From contig NC_088789.1 of NCBI RefSeq assembly GCF_949628265.1, positions 26,281,883 to 26,345,882 on the forward strand: DNA of 64,000 bases, written 5' to 3'. Position numbers and translations under genes: made by a program. The notes under the pieces were generated by a model. The model saw only the letters and a list, made by a program, of their open reading frames with translations. It was not told the origin of the DNA and searched no databases. Below, one piece after another: positions 35,841 to 47,100 of the stretch. Numbering within the stretch: the first letter of the stretch is position 1; every line of letters starts with the position of its first letter. This DNA is from Cloeon dipterum (Eukaryota > Arthropoda > Insecta > Ephemeroptera > Baetidae).

Positions 35841-36179
35841 GTACCATATCCCAGCTAGCAAATTTTGTGTTCGTTTAATGTTAAAGAACATTCCACTGAT
35901 GCTTTGTGGAACATTCAAGTGGAATGTTACTGGCACACGAAAATGAAACGCTTTTCAAATACTATATGAATTCAAGTTAAGCAATGATTTTGCGGTTGTA
36001 AATAATTTTTTAAGACTTGCAAAGTTGTTTATTCATTGGTATGATCTTAAATCTCAATTTTTCAAAAATTTCATCCAACAGATTTCAAGAAGATGGTTAT
36101 CAAAAGCTTGGACATCATCTGAAAGAACCAAAAACTGAACCAACTCTCAGTTGAGGGTTTGCATGTGAGCCTTCAAGCT

Positions 36180-37340
36180 ATGAAACTGTCTGAAGCAACC
36201 ACCCCTCTAATTGACCTGACCACAGTAGGTCAGTCTTCTGGAACTGACACCTTTGGGCTTGAGCTTCCTCTAAAAGGCCCTGAAAATTTTTTTGAGATGG
36301 AGGAAAACTTGACGAAGAAAAATTACCATGATGAACTGGTAAACATCAAATTTACTCTGCCTTTCATAAACTTCGTAACACGGTATTAATTATTTGTTCA
36401 TTAGATGATTGCCACAGTCAATTATATTAAAAAAGTGGGGTTAAAAGTCACTGGGACTATCCAAGCCAAAATCAAGAAGTGCATTGACTGTGTCATCATG
36501 CCCTGGTTTTTCTCATCAGACCTTGTGAAAGTCAGTAGCAAGGCTGGCCAAGGAAAGAAAAATGTGGTCAAAATTGCTGGTACCAATTTTGTTCGATTGA
36601 TTGTTGGTACGGAGAAACCATTCCACAAATTTAATGCTGCTTTCATATAACGTTGTTATTTTATTTTTAGATTCAATCAATAGAGTTGCTGGTGAGTGCG
36701 TTGCCAATCAAGAAATTGTTGAATCATTGGTTGGGGATTATCTGCGAAGAGCTGGTAGCAAACTCCGTCAAGAAGAGAAACCGTAAGTACATGGGTTAAA
36801 TAATTTTCTGATAAATGTAATTAATTTCTTCTACTAATTTCAAGTGGAAACGTGAATGAGAAACGCAAAGCAACATTTTCACCGCACAAGAAGTCTCCCT
36901 TAAAGATGTCTTCTCTGAAATCTCTCCTGAAAAGTCACCCCTGAAAAAGGCTACACCAGAAACTACTGCTTCATCCCAGGAACACAGGTATTAAAATTAA
37001 ATATGTGTATTATTTATTAACTTATTATTTTAAGCTTGCAATCAAATCTAAATATGTGACCTTAGTGGTGGGCTTTTAAATTTTTTTTATTCTAACTTTT
37101 TAGGAAATAACGCACTATTTTGAATTAAGTTGACCTATATAGCAAAACTAATGTTAAGCTGTAAATCATTTAAGTAGTCTTAAATTATTTAATTTCAGTC
37201 CCATTGCCTCTTCTCGGACACTCCGGGAATCTTCTGTCCTTTCTTCGAAAGATGTCCAAATGAGAGACAGCTCTGAGGAAGAAGAGGCGGTGCTCTCCTG
37301 CTCTTCATTCAGCCCTAACCTATCAGATGAGGAAGTTTAA
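36180..37340 (+). CDS. DUF4806-like protein, five-exon model, 5' end uncertain
   Basis: Exons by phase-matched GT-AG junctions are 36180-36338, 36405-36606, 36671-36782, 36871-36987 and 37199-37340 (TAA). They give 243 codons with total length divisible by three. Residues about 25-140 resemble the DUF4806 domain of arthropod proteins of unknown function. The features are an LPLKGPENFFEMEENL start, a basic helix with KIKKC, a WFFSSDL segment, GQGKKN, and a closing FVRLIVDSINR helix. The C-terminal third is Ser/Glu-rich and ends SDEEV. The ATG at 36180 is a guess: the frame is open back to 36123, and upstream exons may exist. The fourth acceptor (AAAG at 36870) is weak. Using the better AG at 36844 causes a frameshift, so decay into a pseudogene is possible. 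DUF4806 genes are often associated with mobile DNA in insects; the function is unknown. Confidence 0.55.
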
Positions 37341-38049
37341 ATCATAGTGAATCAAGCTTGCAGAAAAGTTTCGCTTGTGACCTTATTAAAGAATGTTCAT
37401 CTGCCAAATATGCCCGTAAGTGACATTTTATGAGACCGCATTTTCTAGTAAATCTACAAGCATTTTCTGTTCAATTAATAGAAAAAAAATGCAAAAACCA
37501 TAAATATTTCTCATTTTTTAAGTTTAAAGTAGAGTTCTTAAAGCCATGAATAGCAAGAATTGGCCTGATAGGCTTTTACGTTTTTTAATAAAATTATTCA
37601 GTGGCCCTTTTCAAATCCAAAACTCGTTATTGTAGTAGCAAATAATAGTTTCATCCCCATGTATTTGCAGAAATTGAATTTGAACGTGGGTTGTTTGTGT
37701 TATACATTTGATTTACTTTTTCTTCGGCTGAGATAAAAGATGAATAAGCCATTTTATGGTTTATATCGAAATTAACCTGCGGTTACTTGATTAAAAAATT
37801 GATTTGATTTATTTTTGACCAAATTATTAGCACACAATTTAAAAATATTCAACCTCTGTGGTATACTAATTTTATGTTAAAACAGTTCCTTATATTCAAT
37901 ATTTTACTGCTAAAATCTGCCTGTTTTGCTGATTAGGTTAAGTGACAAATAATCTACTTAATTGATGACAGGCTCGTTACGAAAGTTAATATTATTTTTA
38001 CATCTGATCATGAGAAATGTTTTAGAGACGTACTTTCTTGATTCGCCTA
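37341..38049. other. AT-rich spacer, no gene
   Basis: Follows the DUF4806-like stop codon. Nothing recognisable except that it probably includes that gene's 3' untranslated region. Confidence 0.4.
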
Positions 38050-38650
38050 AAACTGGTGTAGAAATTATAGCCAAGGGACGCCCTAGGGACGGGTTTTTTG
38101 GGCAAATTCAAAATGGGTCCAACCAATGTCAATACTGGTCTCTACTGGCTACATTTGGTCTTCTGTAGGCCTAGAAATGGCGTATAGGGCCCAACTGGGA
38201 CGCGGGGGTCGAGCCGGGCCGCGTGGGCCGGGGCGGTCCGAAAAGGTCCCTAACTGGTCGGACTCGTCTCGTCTCAAATTTGACTCGTCCGTCACATACG
38301 TCTCAGGGACGTACCAGGGTACGGTCAAAATCCTTCAGATGGTAAGTCTCCAGGACCTTTGGACGAGACAGGTTTTGAAGGGCCCAGAGACGTCTCATTT
38401 CTTGGTGGGTATTTTGCGCCCTGCAGAAAATTAGCCCAACCGTGGTCATTACTGGTCCCTGTGGGCCACAAAAGGCATATAGAAGGCCCAAAGAGGCCGT
38501 AGGACCCAGCTGGGCCGCCTGGGGCTAGCCGGGCCGCACGGGTCCAGTTGGTCCCAAACTGGTGCAATTCGTCCCGTCCTTGATTTGGCTCGTCCGTCCA
38601 CTGTGTCGAAAACACGCCCAATGGTCAGACATTAGCCAAGATATGGACGT
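38050..38650. repeat. GC-rich degenerate direct duplication (~317-bp period)
   Basis: Two diverged units align with an offset of about 317 bp (about 38088-38404 and 38405-38620). Matching landmarks are AACC..TGTC/GGTC..TACTGGTC, GGCC..A..AATGGC/AAAGGC, ATAG, GGCCCAA, GCCGGGCCG and TTTGACTCGTCCGTC/TTTGGCTCGTCCGTC. The block is much richer in GC than its surroundings and full of GGGAC, GGCCC and CGTC words. No coding frame is continuous, and no terminal repeats or target duplication were found. It could be a piece of a satellite or an unclassified transposon. Confidence 0.7.
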
Positions 38651-39847
38651 ATCTGCGTCAGATGGACGAGTCTAGTTTCAGACGTCCAATGGACAACGTT
38701 TTTCTCCCTGGGAAGCCCACGCCATCGGGCAGGAATTCGGATAAAACCGACACAGCCAGCCGCCGCCTCAGAATTATTGTTTGGAAATAAAGACCGATAA
38801 TAAAAATATCCCATTTATGAAACGCGTGAGTCGCTTTTTTAGGGGAAAACATGAAAATTATTCTCATAAAGCTTGCTATTTCTATAATTTACCGATGCGC
38901 TGAAACATTGTTGAGGGTAAATTCCTGCATTTTAAATTTCTAGTAGAGTAGAAAGGCTAGAAAAATACAGTTTCATTTTAATTTATTTGTATATTTAGCA
39001 CCGCAACCGTCATAATATCTGTCTTTGACTTTTGATTTCAATCTATAGTAAACACACCCCTAACTTTGTTTACTTTTTTTCGCGCCCTGAACCTAAGCAC
39101 ATGCACCTGAGCGCCCCTAACATGAATAGCTTTAAGCTAAATCATATACTGACGCTGTGCTGCATAGTTGCCATTACAGCCCATGCTCGATTTTCGAAAT
39201 TGTATTATATCTCATTATTTTGAGACGATCATTGCGCCGTTTAAAGTACGCAATTTCGATAAATTATTCTCAATATTGCTACTTGAGATTAAAACTAATG
39301 TAAGTAACACAGTCATAGTCTTTTGTTCCTTTCGAATGCCAGAAATATTTTGCTCATAAGCGGCGTAACAACATACCAAAATTTGGTGATACGTTTATTA
39401 ACTTTTTTAACTTAAAGAAAATTAAAAAAAACTTTTTTTGCATCAAGAAAATCGAGATCTCAGAAATAAAGGGAAAGTTGTCCAGGTTTCAAGCGAATTG
39501 ACCCAGATTTGATTAAAAATAATAACTTTTATGGCTTTTCCCCCTACTACCTGGGATAGTTTTTTTAGTTAAATTTACTTGGTCCTAACTGAGCGCGTTT
39601 GAATAGTGTTTTATTATGTTTTTCGTCACGGAAAAACCATACCAGGACTCATTTTCATGGTATTTCCCTCAATTCCATTACACACCACAGCAATTAAAAA
39701 AATATTGATCCCCTGTAAAATATTAATTTTGTATCCAATTAATGCAGAAATTGTAGTTCCATCTCTTATAATAATTCAAAAATTGTTGGAAGAAAGTTTA
39801 CTTGAATTCGGAATTTTCAAGGTAATTTTTTTTGCAGAAAATTCAAC
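38651..39847. other. Spacer upstream of the LRR-type gene
   Basis: AT-rich with no recognised element apart from a GC-richer tail of the duplication to about 38790. The promoter and 5' untranslated region of the gene starting at 39848 should lie at its right end, but no clear TATA or initiator is seen. Confidence 0.35.
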
Positions 39848-41793
39848 ATGGATATCATGGACTGTACTAGCACCAAGGCAAATAGTGTGATTGTAATTAA
39901 AAATTTAAAACAAATTGTGGCTGAGAAGGTCGCACGAGATTTTCCATCATATCTGGACCAACTGGCCAGTGGTAAAATATGTAAGAGTGAATTCTTGTGG
40001 TAACAAAGGGTTGAAATAACTTAACAAATATTTTGTATCATTTTAGGTAGCGATGTGATGGAGATTATTTGCCAAATAGTGCTGCACCAAACGCTTCCCA
40101 ATAGTAATGACATAGCAGTAAACTCTCGAGAATTTGCAAAGTACGTTAAAATTTTGCAAATATTGCTCTCTCACAGGACCGAGAAAATTGATTTGAGCAG
40201 TTTATTGTCCATCGATCCGATAGACATGAGAGCCGAGAAACACGGAGAGGTAAGGATTTGGAATTCCTTGAGCATGGAATTGAATTAATAATTGTGATTT
40301 TAATTGGCAGTTGGTGAAATTGATAGCAGACCACGCTCCCAAAATTAAATCTTTGACCATCAATGAGAAAAAGAGACTGCGCCCGGATACCATCGACAAT
40401 GCCACGTTGGAAGCAATTTGTAGGATGCATAGCTTGCAAAAACTAGAAATCAAGACAAGATCGTTTTTGTTTACTGATCTCAAAATAATGTGCAAGAGTC
40501 TTCGTAATTTAAAATATGTTAACGTGCGGATCATTGGACTCGACATTGCAGATTTACGAGACAGGGAAGACATTATAACCAGCTTTTCTGATTTAAGGGT
40601 TTTCCTTTTTAAAATCTTTGATCAAAATTTGAGAATGAATTATTCGCATATTAAGTCTCTAACTAGACTATGTCACCGCCTATTACAAAAGCTGCAAGTA
40701 GTTGGGAATCCGGATATCCCTCTGACCTACAAATCTTCTTGCTCAGAAACGCCCGAGCTGCATACTTTGACTGTGAAACCGAGCAAATTACATAAGCATA
40801 TGAAGTACACCAAGATGGCTACTCTAAAGGTTAATTTTAAATAACTCAAAAGGTGCCATAATATCATTTTACCCTTGTTTCAGATTGTGTGGGAAGAAAA
40901 TAGCAAGAAAATAATCTATTTTCCAAAGTTTCCATTTTTGGAAACTTTGTTGCTGATTGATTGTCCCGGAAATGATTTCGTGGGAGAGTGCCTAGCTGAA
41001 TATGGACCTCAATTAATTCAGCTTCATATTAAAAATACACACCCTTCGCTGACCACGAGTTTGGACATTGATTCATTTTCATCGTGTCTAAAACTGGAAA
41101 GTCTCACCATGAGAAACGTAGAACTGGAAGCAAAAAGCTCAGTGACAACCAGTTTGCTACAATTGAAAACTTTCAGTTGGTCTTTGGAAAAAATGTTAGT
41201 TTTTGTGTTTACAATTTCAAGTGCGTTTTGATTATCCGTATTATTTTAGGGCTGATACCAAGTTGAGCTGTTTGGCCTACATTTTATCATCCCCTAAGTT
41301 GGAATCCTTCTCATGCTATTGGAACGAAAACATCGACTTAGATCACTTGAGGAAGGTTACAACCCTGATAGACCAACAAGAAATCAGGTTAAGCCATCTA
41401 GCGTCTTTCGCTTTCAGAGTAAAGCTCGACTGGAACACTGAACTTTCAAGAGAGATTTTTGGGGTTGTGAGTAAATTAACAAAAACCCTTTCAAGACATT
41501 TACCCACATTAGCCAAGGTGAACCTGTCTTTCTTCTTCAAGAAATTCTATCTTAATGATTGGTATGCAATTGTGGAACGTAGCCCTCCAAACTTTGATCA
41601 TGCAGAAGCAGTGTTCAATTTTCACGGAGAACCCAGCTTGTTTAATACCATAAAAATCTACAATTCGGAACGAACAGAGGGCATTTTCAATATAAGTAGT
41701 ATGGCTTTGAATGTAGGGGGAAATCGATTAAATAATTGCTGCCCACCAGAGGGTATTAAAGTTTTACAATCTGCTCTTAGTCCCCAACCATGA
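39848..41793 (+). CDS. Unidentified five-exon protein, F-box/LRR-like
   Basis: Exons are 39848-39980, 40047-40249, 40311-40829, 40884-41194 and 41250-41793 (TGA). All junctions are GT-AG with matching phases and introns of 54-66 bp. The product is 569 aa. The start is the first ATG of the open frame (MDIMDC). Residues 1-110 are helical, Leu/Ile-rich and could be a diverged F-box-like region (VAEKVARDFPSYLDQL). Residues about 110-460 show spaced leucine/isoleucine patterns with short strands and helices (for example IKSLTI, LQKLEIK, LETLLLIDCP, LKLESLTMRNVEL, LESFSCYW). These resemble irregular leucine-rich repeats of FBXL-type substrate adaptors. There is no signal peptide or transmembrane segment, so it is probably intracellular. 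I do not recognise a named orthologue. If the LRR reading is right, the likely role is protein binding, perhaps in a ubiquitin ligase. Confidence 0.75.
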
Positions 41794-44094
41794 ACTTACA
41801 ATCAGGAAGCAGTTTTTAAGGTTCACCGAAGGAAAGATAGTGGTGCTCTTGACTAATATGGGTTGTGATTTAGTCTGTATTCATATGCTAATAGCAAACA
41901 GTCTCACCCCGATCTTAATTTTAAGCCTGTGTTACCTACCCTGTCATTTGACTGGATTTTTATTTTTCCAGTAAATTGGAGTTTAAATACAAATTAGAAA
42001 TAATAACTTAAAATAGTGTCCGAATGTATACAAAAAATTGAAAGGTGTGAATAATTGTGAAACGAAACATAAGGATTTGTACAGAATTTTAATTGAATTA
42101 TGTTCTTACAAAAAAAATATTTGCCAACCCGTGTTTGTTTCTTGCATGTTTCCCCATACTAATTTTAGCCTGCTGGTGTTCGAGCGATTGCCCCCGCACC
42201 GAGGCGTCTGTCAACAGCGTGGCGCACCGGCGTGAGCTCCGGAATCAGCGCGCGTTCCCTCTCCATACGAAGCAAACAATCAAGCTAATTAACAACGAGA
42301 GCTGCTGATTAAATGCAGAGCAGCTGAAGCGGCACTCGTGCAGATTGAGTCGCCGTTGCTATTGATTCTTGTCGTTGGTCCGATTTAGCTGAGAGCATAG
42401 AGAGAAGCGATTAATTGTTTGCCCGCCTTCGCACTGATTGATCCTCGGCCGGCGCTTTGTCATTGGGAATTGGGTCAATGGAGCGCGTGTGCAGCAATTT
42501 TCTTCCCAGAAAATGGAATCGAGACGGGCATTGGGCAAATCCTTTTCATAGCTGTTGTTATATAATAATAAAGTGCACTTTGCGCAACTTTTAAAAGACC
42601 GAACAGACTGCATCGTAAATCTTTCCAGCCCTTTTATCTGTATAAAAACTCGAGGGTGGGAATTGTGGTATAAATTTTATGTGGAAATAGCTCGCGCGTT
42701 TGTAATACCAAAACGGATTTTCCTCGGTTTGGTTTCCTGCTGCTTTTATTTTCATAGTACACAACGCGGTCACTAAAGTTATGAATGCACTGCTGGCGCT
42801 TTTCCTCTCTTCGCGCATCATGGATAAGCTAATGATATATATCACTATCAGTGGACATATTTTGTAGTTCCCGCACACACTCTCGTTAACTAAGTATCAA
42901 ACCTGTAGGTGTCGCTATTATTTAATGATAGGTTCCTCTCCTTTAATGTTAGTGTAATTCTCCTTACGCGCATATGGTCATGTCACTTTTATCTCCGGCC
43001 GGGATCATTTTATTTTGTGCGCATTCTTGACGCTCATAACAGCTATAAGTGTCAGTGGACTGACAGCAATGTTCAAAATTAAAAGGAAAAAATATTCAGC
43101 ATTGAATTCATTGCAAGAAAACAGGCAGATTTTTTTCAAACTCTGCTTATCGCTTCTGGTAGACTACGATATCACCTCCGATTGTGAGCGAAGAACATGC
43201 GTCCCGAGTGGCAGCATGGCCACCATCGTGGCCATCTTTTAGCATCGCGCCCACCTAAGTTCTTAATTGAAACTCCATACCCCAGATAATTCAACCCTAA
43301 AGCCTATGGAAAGGTTCGAAAACCAGCAAGTAGAGAGTAAGCCTAGCCCTTAGCAAGCTTTTTGTGAATTTTGAGTCTATGGAAATTTTTGTGATTCGAT
43401 GTTTTCTTTACATCAAAAGGTCTTGATACAAATAAAGATGAAGAGGGAAATCTAAAACTAAATCTAAACTAAATCCACTTTTGACTTGCTGCAGAGCACT
43501 TGAGCTGCTGAATGACTGGGCTGATGGTTGGCATAATTGCAAGTGCCTTAAAATTCCGAGTGCAGAATAATTACTCAGTCGGCAATATTGGAGTGGGCTT
43601 ACTTAGTTGAAATTGAAGCACCATATTTACCCAGAGGATGCTGTGTCGACCTTATTGCACATCCAGAAGGATGGCAAGAGGAACCGAGAGATACACTCTT
43701 TCTAGGGCATCTCTCAAACAAATTTGGCAAAGTTGCCGGGTATAGACGGCTCTCTAGGGGTTTCATTTTGAGACAAGGGTTGTTGCCGAGGTGATGCTCC
43801 CGGTCGTACATGTTGACTATACCCGACATGTTGACATGATAAGCGGGCACGGCCACCTATTGGGGAAAAGAGCATTCACCAAAATCAGCAGAACAGCATA
43901 ATACATACCATTAGTCACCTTTTTTACGAGTCTAGACAGAAGTTAATTTCTGCAGCCAGAGACTGATGCTGTCTGGTAAACAAAATTATTTAAAAGGAAT
44001 GAATGGGAAGCTGCCATGCGGCGTCACTGTAATTTTTTCTTGGGTAATGTAATTCTTTTGATGCGAAATCTTTTCGTTTCATGAATGTTTGTTA
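41794..44094. other. Intergenic; GC-rich island and an unassigned double-open block
   Basis: Holds the 3' side of the LRR-type gene, a GC-richer island at about 42160-42860, and a block at about 43588-43860 where both strands stay open for 68-85 codons with more coding-like composition than the flanks. Neither frame matches a family I know. The rest is AT-rich. Confidence 0.4.
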
Positions 44095-44100
44095 TTTATT
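44095..44100 (-). terminator. Poly(A) signal of MSH4
   Basis: AATAAA on the minus strand, 83 nt beyond the MSH4 stop codon, a suitable distance for 3' end formation. Confidence 0.65.
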
Positions 44101-44182
44101 CGTAACAATCTCAAATTAAATTGTGCAGTTTTTTCAGTCAACATGGAAATAAAATATCATTACCACTCAATCGTCGTGAGAC

Positions 44183-47100
44183 TCACAGCTGAGATAAGTG
44201 ACTAGACAGCTTTTTGGTGATCACAGGACTAGGCTCTGGAGGCATGAGGAGCTCCAGAGCCAAACAATCTGCATTCTGAGACTGGTCCCAGCCACCCTCC
44301 ACAAAGAGCCTCTTCGCGCTTGATGGAGTTTCTCTTCGCAACTGCTCTAATGTTTCATCCAACGTCCGAGATGCCTCTCTAAGCTGAGGAGTGCTAGGAG
44401 GGAATTCCTGCATGAATTTCTGCGTGTCTGGAGATCTGGTCATTTGGCTGGATGACTGGGTACCGCGTCTTTTCCGCTTTTCTCGCTGCGCCATGAATTC
44501 CTTGAAGGACATTGTGCAACTGAATTCTGGCGTCGGCTGCAGTTCAAATCTGTGACTAACAGGAGTGGAGAACAGATCAGTCACGCCTTCTTTTTCATTT
44601 AATGTGTCCTTGAGGGGTGCGATTTCAGGTTGCACCTCTGCAGCCCCTGGCATCGTGAAGGAGGCAGCACCAAAGCTGAAACTGGAGACGGTGTTTGACG
44701 CTGGCGATGGAGTTGCAAAGTTAATGCGCTTCATGGCACTCTTCAGGAGAGCATCAAGACTATCAGCTTCTTTCTGCAAGGCAGGCAGCAGAGGTGGAGG
44801 AGTTTTTACCTCAATATCCTGCGGAGGAGGAGGAGTTTTTGGCTCAACAACCACTTCCAATTCCTCTGGGGGCTCAGAGAGAGCATCTACTTCCTGGAAA
44901 ATAGAAAAGTAATATTTGATCCAATTGTTGTGGATTTATTAGAACGAATATTTTAATTTTCAGTATTTCTAGCAAAGCATTATAGTTATTCCAACTCTGT
45001 CAACTGAAAAAATAGTGATAAGCCAAAGATTAATTTTTTAAGCTTAAATGATTAGATTAATTGGATTTTAATAATTTCCTGTTATTTTTTTAACTAAATT
45101 ATGTTTCCTTATATCTATGGACTAGAAGCAAATGGTTAAAAGGAAAAAAGGAAAAAGGCTATACCAAATAGCATTTTGGTTTGCTGCTTAGAAAATTATT
45201 ATTAGTTTTATTATGTGCAATTGTGAGTGCTATTTTACTGAATTGGGCAGTTCAATCTTTACATTTATAAAAGACTAATATAAAAGTTGTATTTGAAATT
45301 CAATTTTATTCCAGGGGCATTTAAATTAGCACAACCCCCAAGAAAATTAGATTAATTATCATACACTTCTGGCTTGCGCATAATCATAATGCATAATTAC
45401 CTGGTTCACTGGAGTTTGTGACTCAGCAAACAGCTGTATTTCCTCAGAAGGATCAGGAGAGAGGTGGATAACCTGAAAGAAACCAAAGTCCAACAAAAAT
45501 TAATATTTGAACGTTAAAGAATAACATACAAAACCATTCCATCTGTATGTATCTCCCAAGAAAAAAAATTAATGCCAACAGCCTCATTTAAATCAAATTA
45601 TTTGCTTGAAATTTTTAGAAGTCTTGCTAACGTAGTGTTATAAATGTGTCACTATATTGACATTAAGCAGCTCGTTTATTATTAGATTACCTGATTCTGG
45701 ATTTCTTCAATTTGAATTTGCAAATCGGCATTGCTCTCACAATCAGGTACTGTCAGGGGCTCAACTACTGCCGTTTTCTCAGATTCGTCGCATTCTGCAC
45801 TCATGGAGCCAGCATTTTCTGGAGGTAAAAGGTTCTCTTTCTGAACTCGGACAAAATAATCTTCAATCTTGCGCATTTTCATTTTAAGCGGGGTCAAGGA
45901 CTTGCATGGCGTAGAAGGAGCAGAGGTGTCCACAGACGAGGAGGAAGATTTTGGGGGAGACGAGACGCGCCGCTTCGTTGGCGTTTTGAATGTCTGCTTC
46001 TCTGGATTTTGAGGCTTAGGATTTTTCAGGATGCCTTTAGGAGTTTCTTTGCTTCCGGGAACAAGCTGCGGAGTTGTGATGTCATCAGTAACGTCACAAA
46101 GCGTTGGGTCAGGAATGACCACAGGTGTTTCTGGAAGTGCATCTTGTGCGTCATGCAGCTGTTGGATAACAGGAGAGATAAATCTCATCCTGGCTGACTT
46201 GGTTGCCAAGTGTCTGGGCGTCGGCAGTGGGGTCCCTGGCATCATCAGCTCCTCTCTCCAGTTTGGGTGCTGCTCTTTAAACTTGTGGGTCAGCAGCAGG
46301 TTCTTGGATTTGGCGCTTGCAGGGTCATCGATGTACTTCTCGGCGATCACCTTCAGCATGCACCGGAACGTCTGGTACAGCATGGAAGCTTGCTCTCCAT
46401 TCTCAATTGAAGGCAAGGGCTGCAACAAAGTAAAATATTAGAACATTATAAGGTCAAAGAGCATAAATTTATGTGATTCATTGCATTCTGGTAGAATTTA
46501 ATTACAGATTAGGATTTTTATTTTTATTTTATTTATTAACAATAAAGGATTTGGGCAGTACCTTCTCCAGTGTCAAAAGGTCACAAAAATATATTTAAAA
46601 ATATAAAAAAAACTTAAGATAAATAACAAAAAACGTATTTTACCACAAGAGACAGATATTATCTGCATTACTTTCAGCATAAAATCAGAACCTATAGGCT
46701 GCCCTGTTATTTAAAATTGAAATTTACCTTTCTGACTGCGATCAAGTGGGATAAAATGGTATCAGCGTCATCAGTGACGTCTTTTGGCATGCGAGATAAT
46801 TTTGCCAGCCGCAATCCGTACTTCTCCACTTGCATGACACCAGGAATCATTTTATGGGTGTAGCGGATCCACTTTTCCTCACCCTCTTCATCATTAGCTG
46901 CATTGTTTCCTCTGTTCAATAAAGGCTTCTCAATCGCCTCCAGGCAAAGACTGCTTTTAATTAACTTTCCAGTTCCCATAATATCAAACTTACTTATTAA
47001 CATTGGAGTACATGTTTTGTAGTCTGGTCAAGTACAAGAAATGAGTGGTGAAGAAGGTGAAAGCTGGGCTTCTCAGCAGGTTCTCGCATAGAGCCCAAGC

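Noticed and set aside
1..36000. Conserved insect microRNA hairpins
   Set aside because: I compared the stretch by eye with common arthropod mature microRNA seeds and saw no convincing mature-plus-hairpin match; novel ones cannot be excluded without small-RNA data.
30219..42930. Shared 15-mer GTGTCGCTATTATTT at about 30222 and 42909
   Set aside because: One or two shared 15-mers are expected by chance in a 64-kb AT-rich window; the flanks do not align.
44565..46441. Plus-strand frames over MSH4 exons 16 and 18
   Set aside because: Antisense shadows of long exons; the minus strand has the consistent splice structure.
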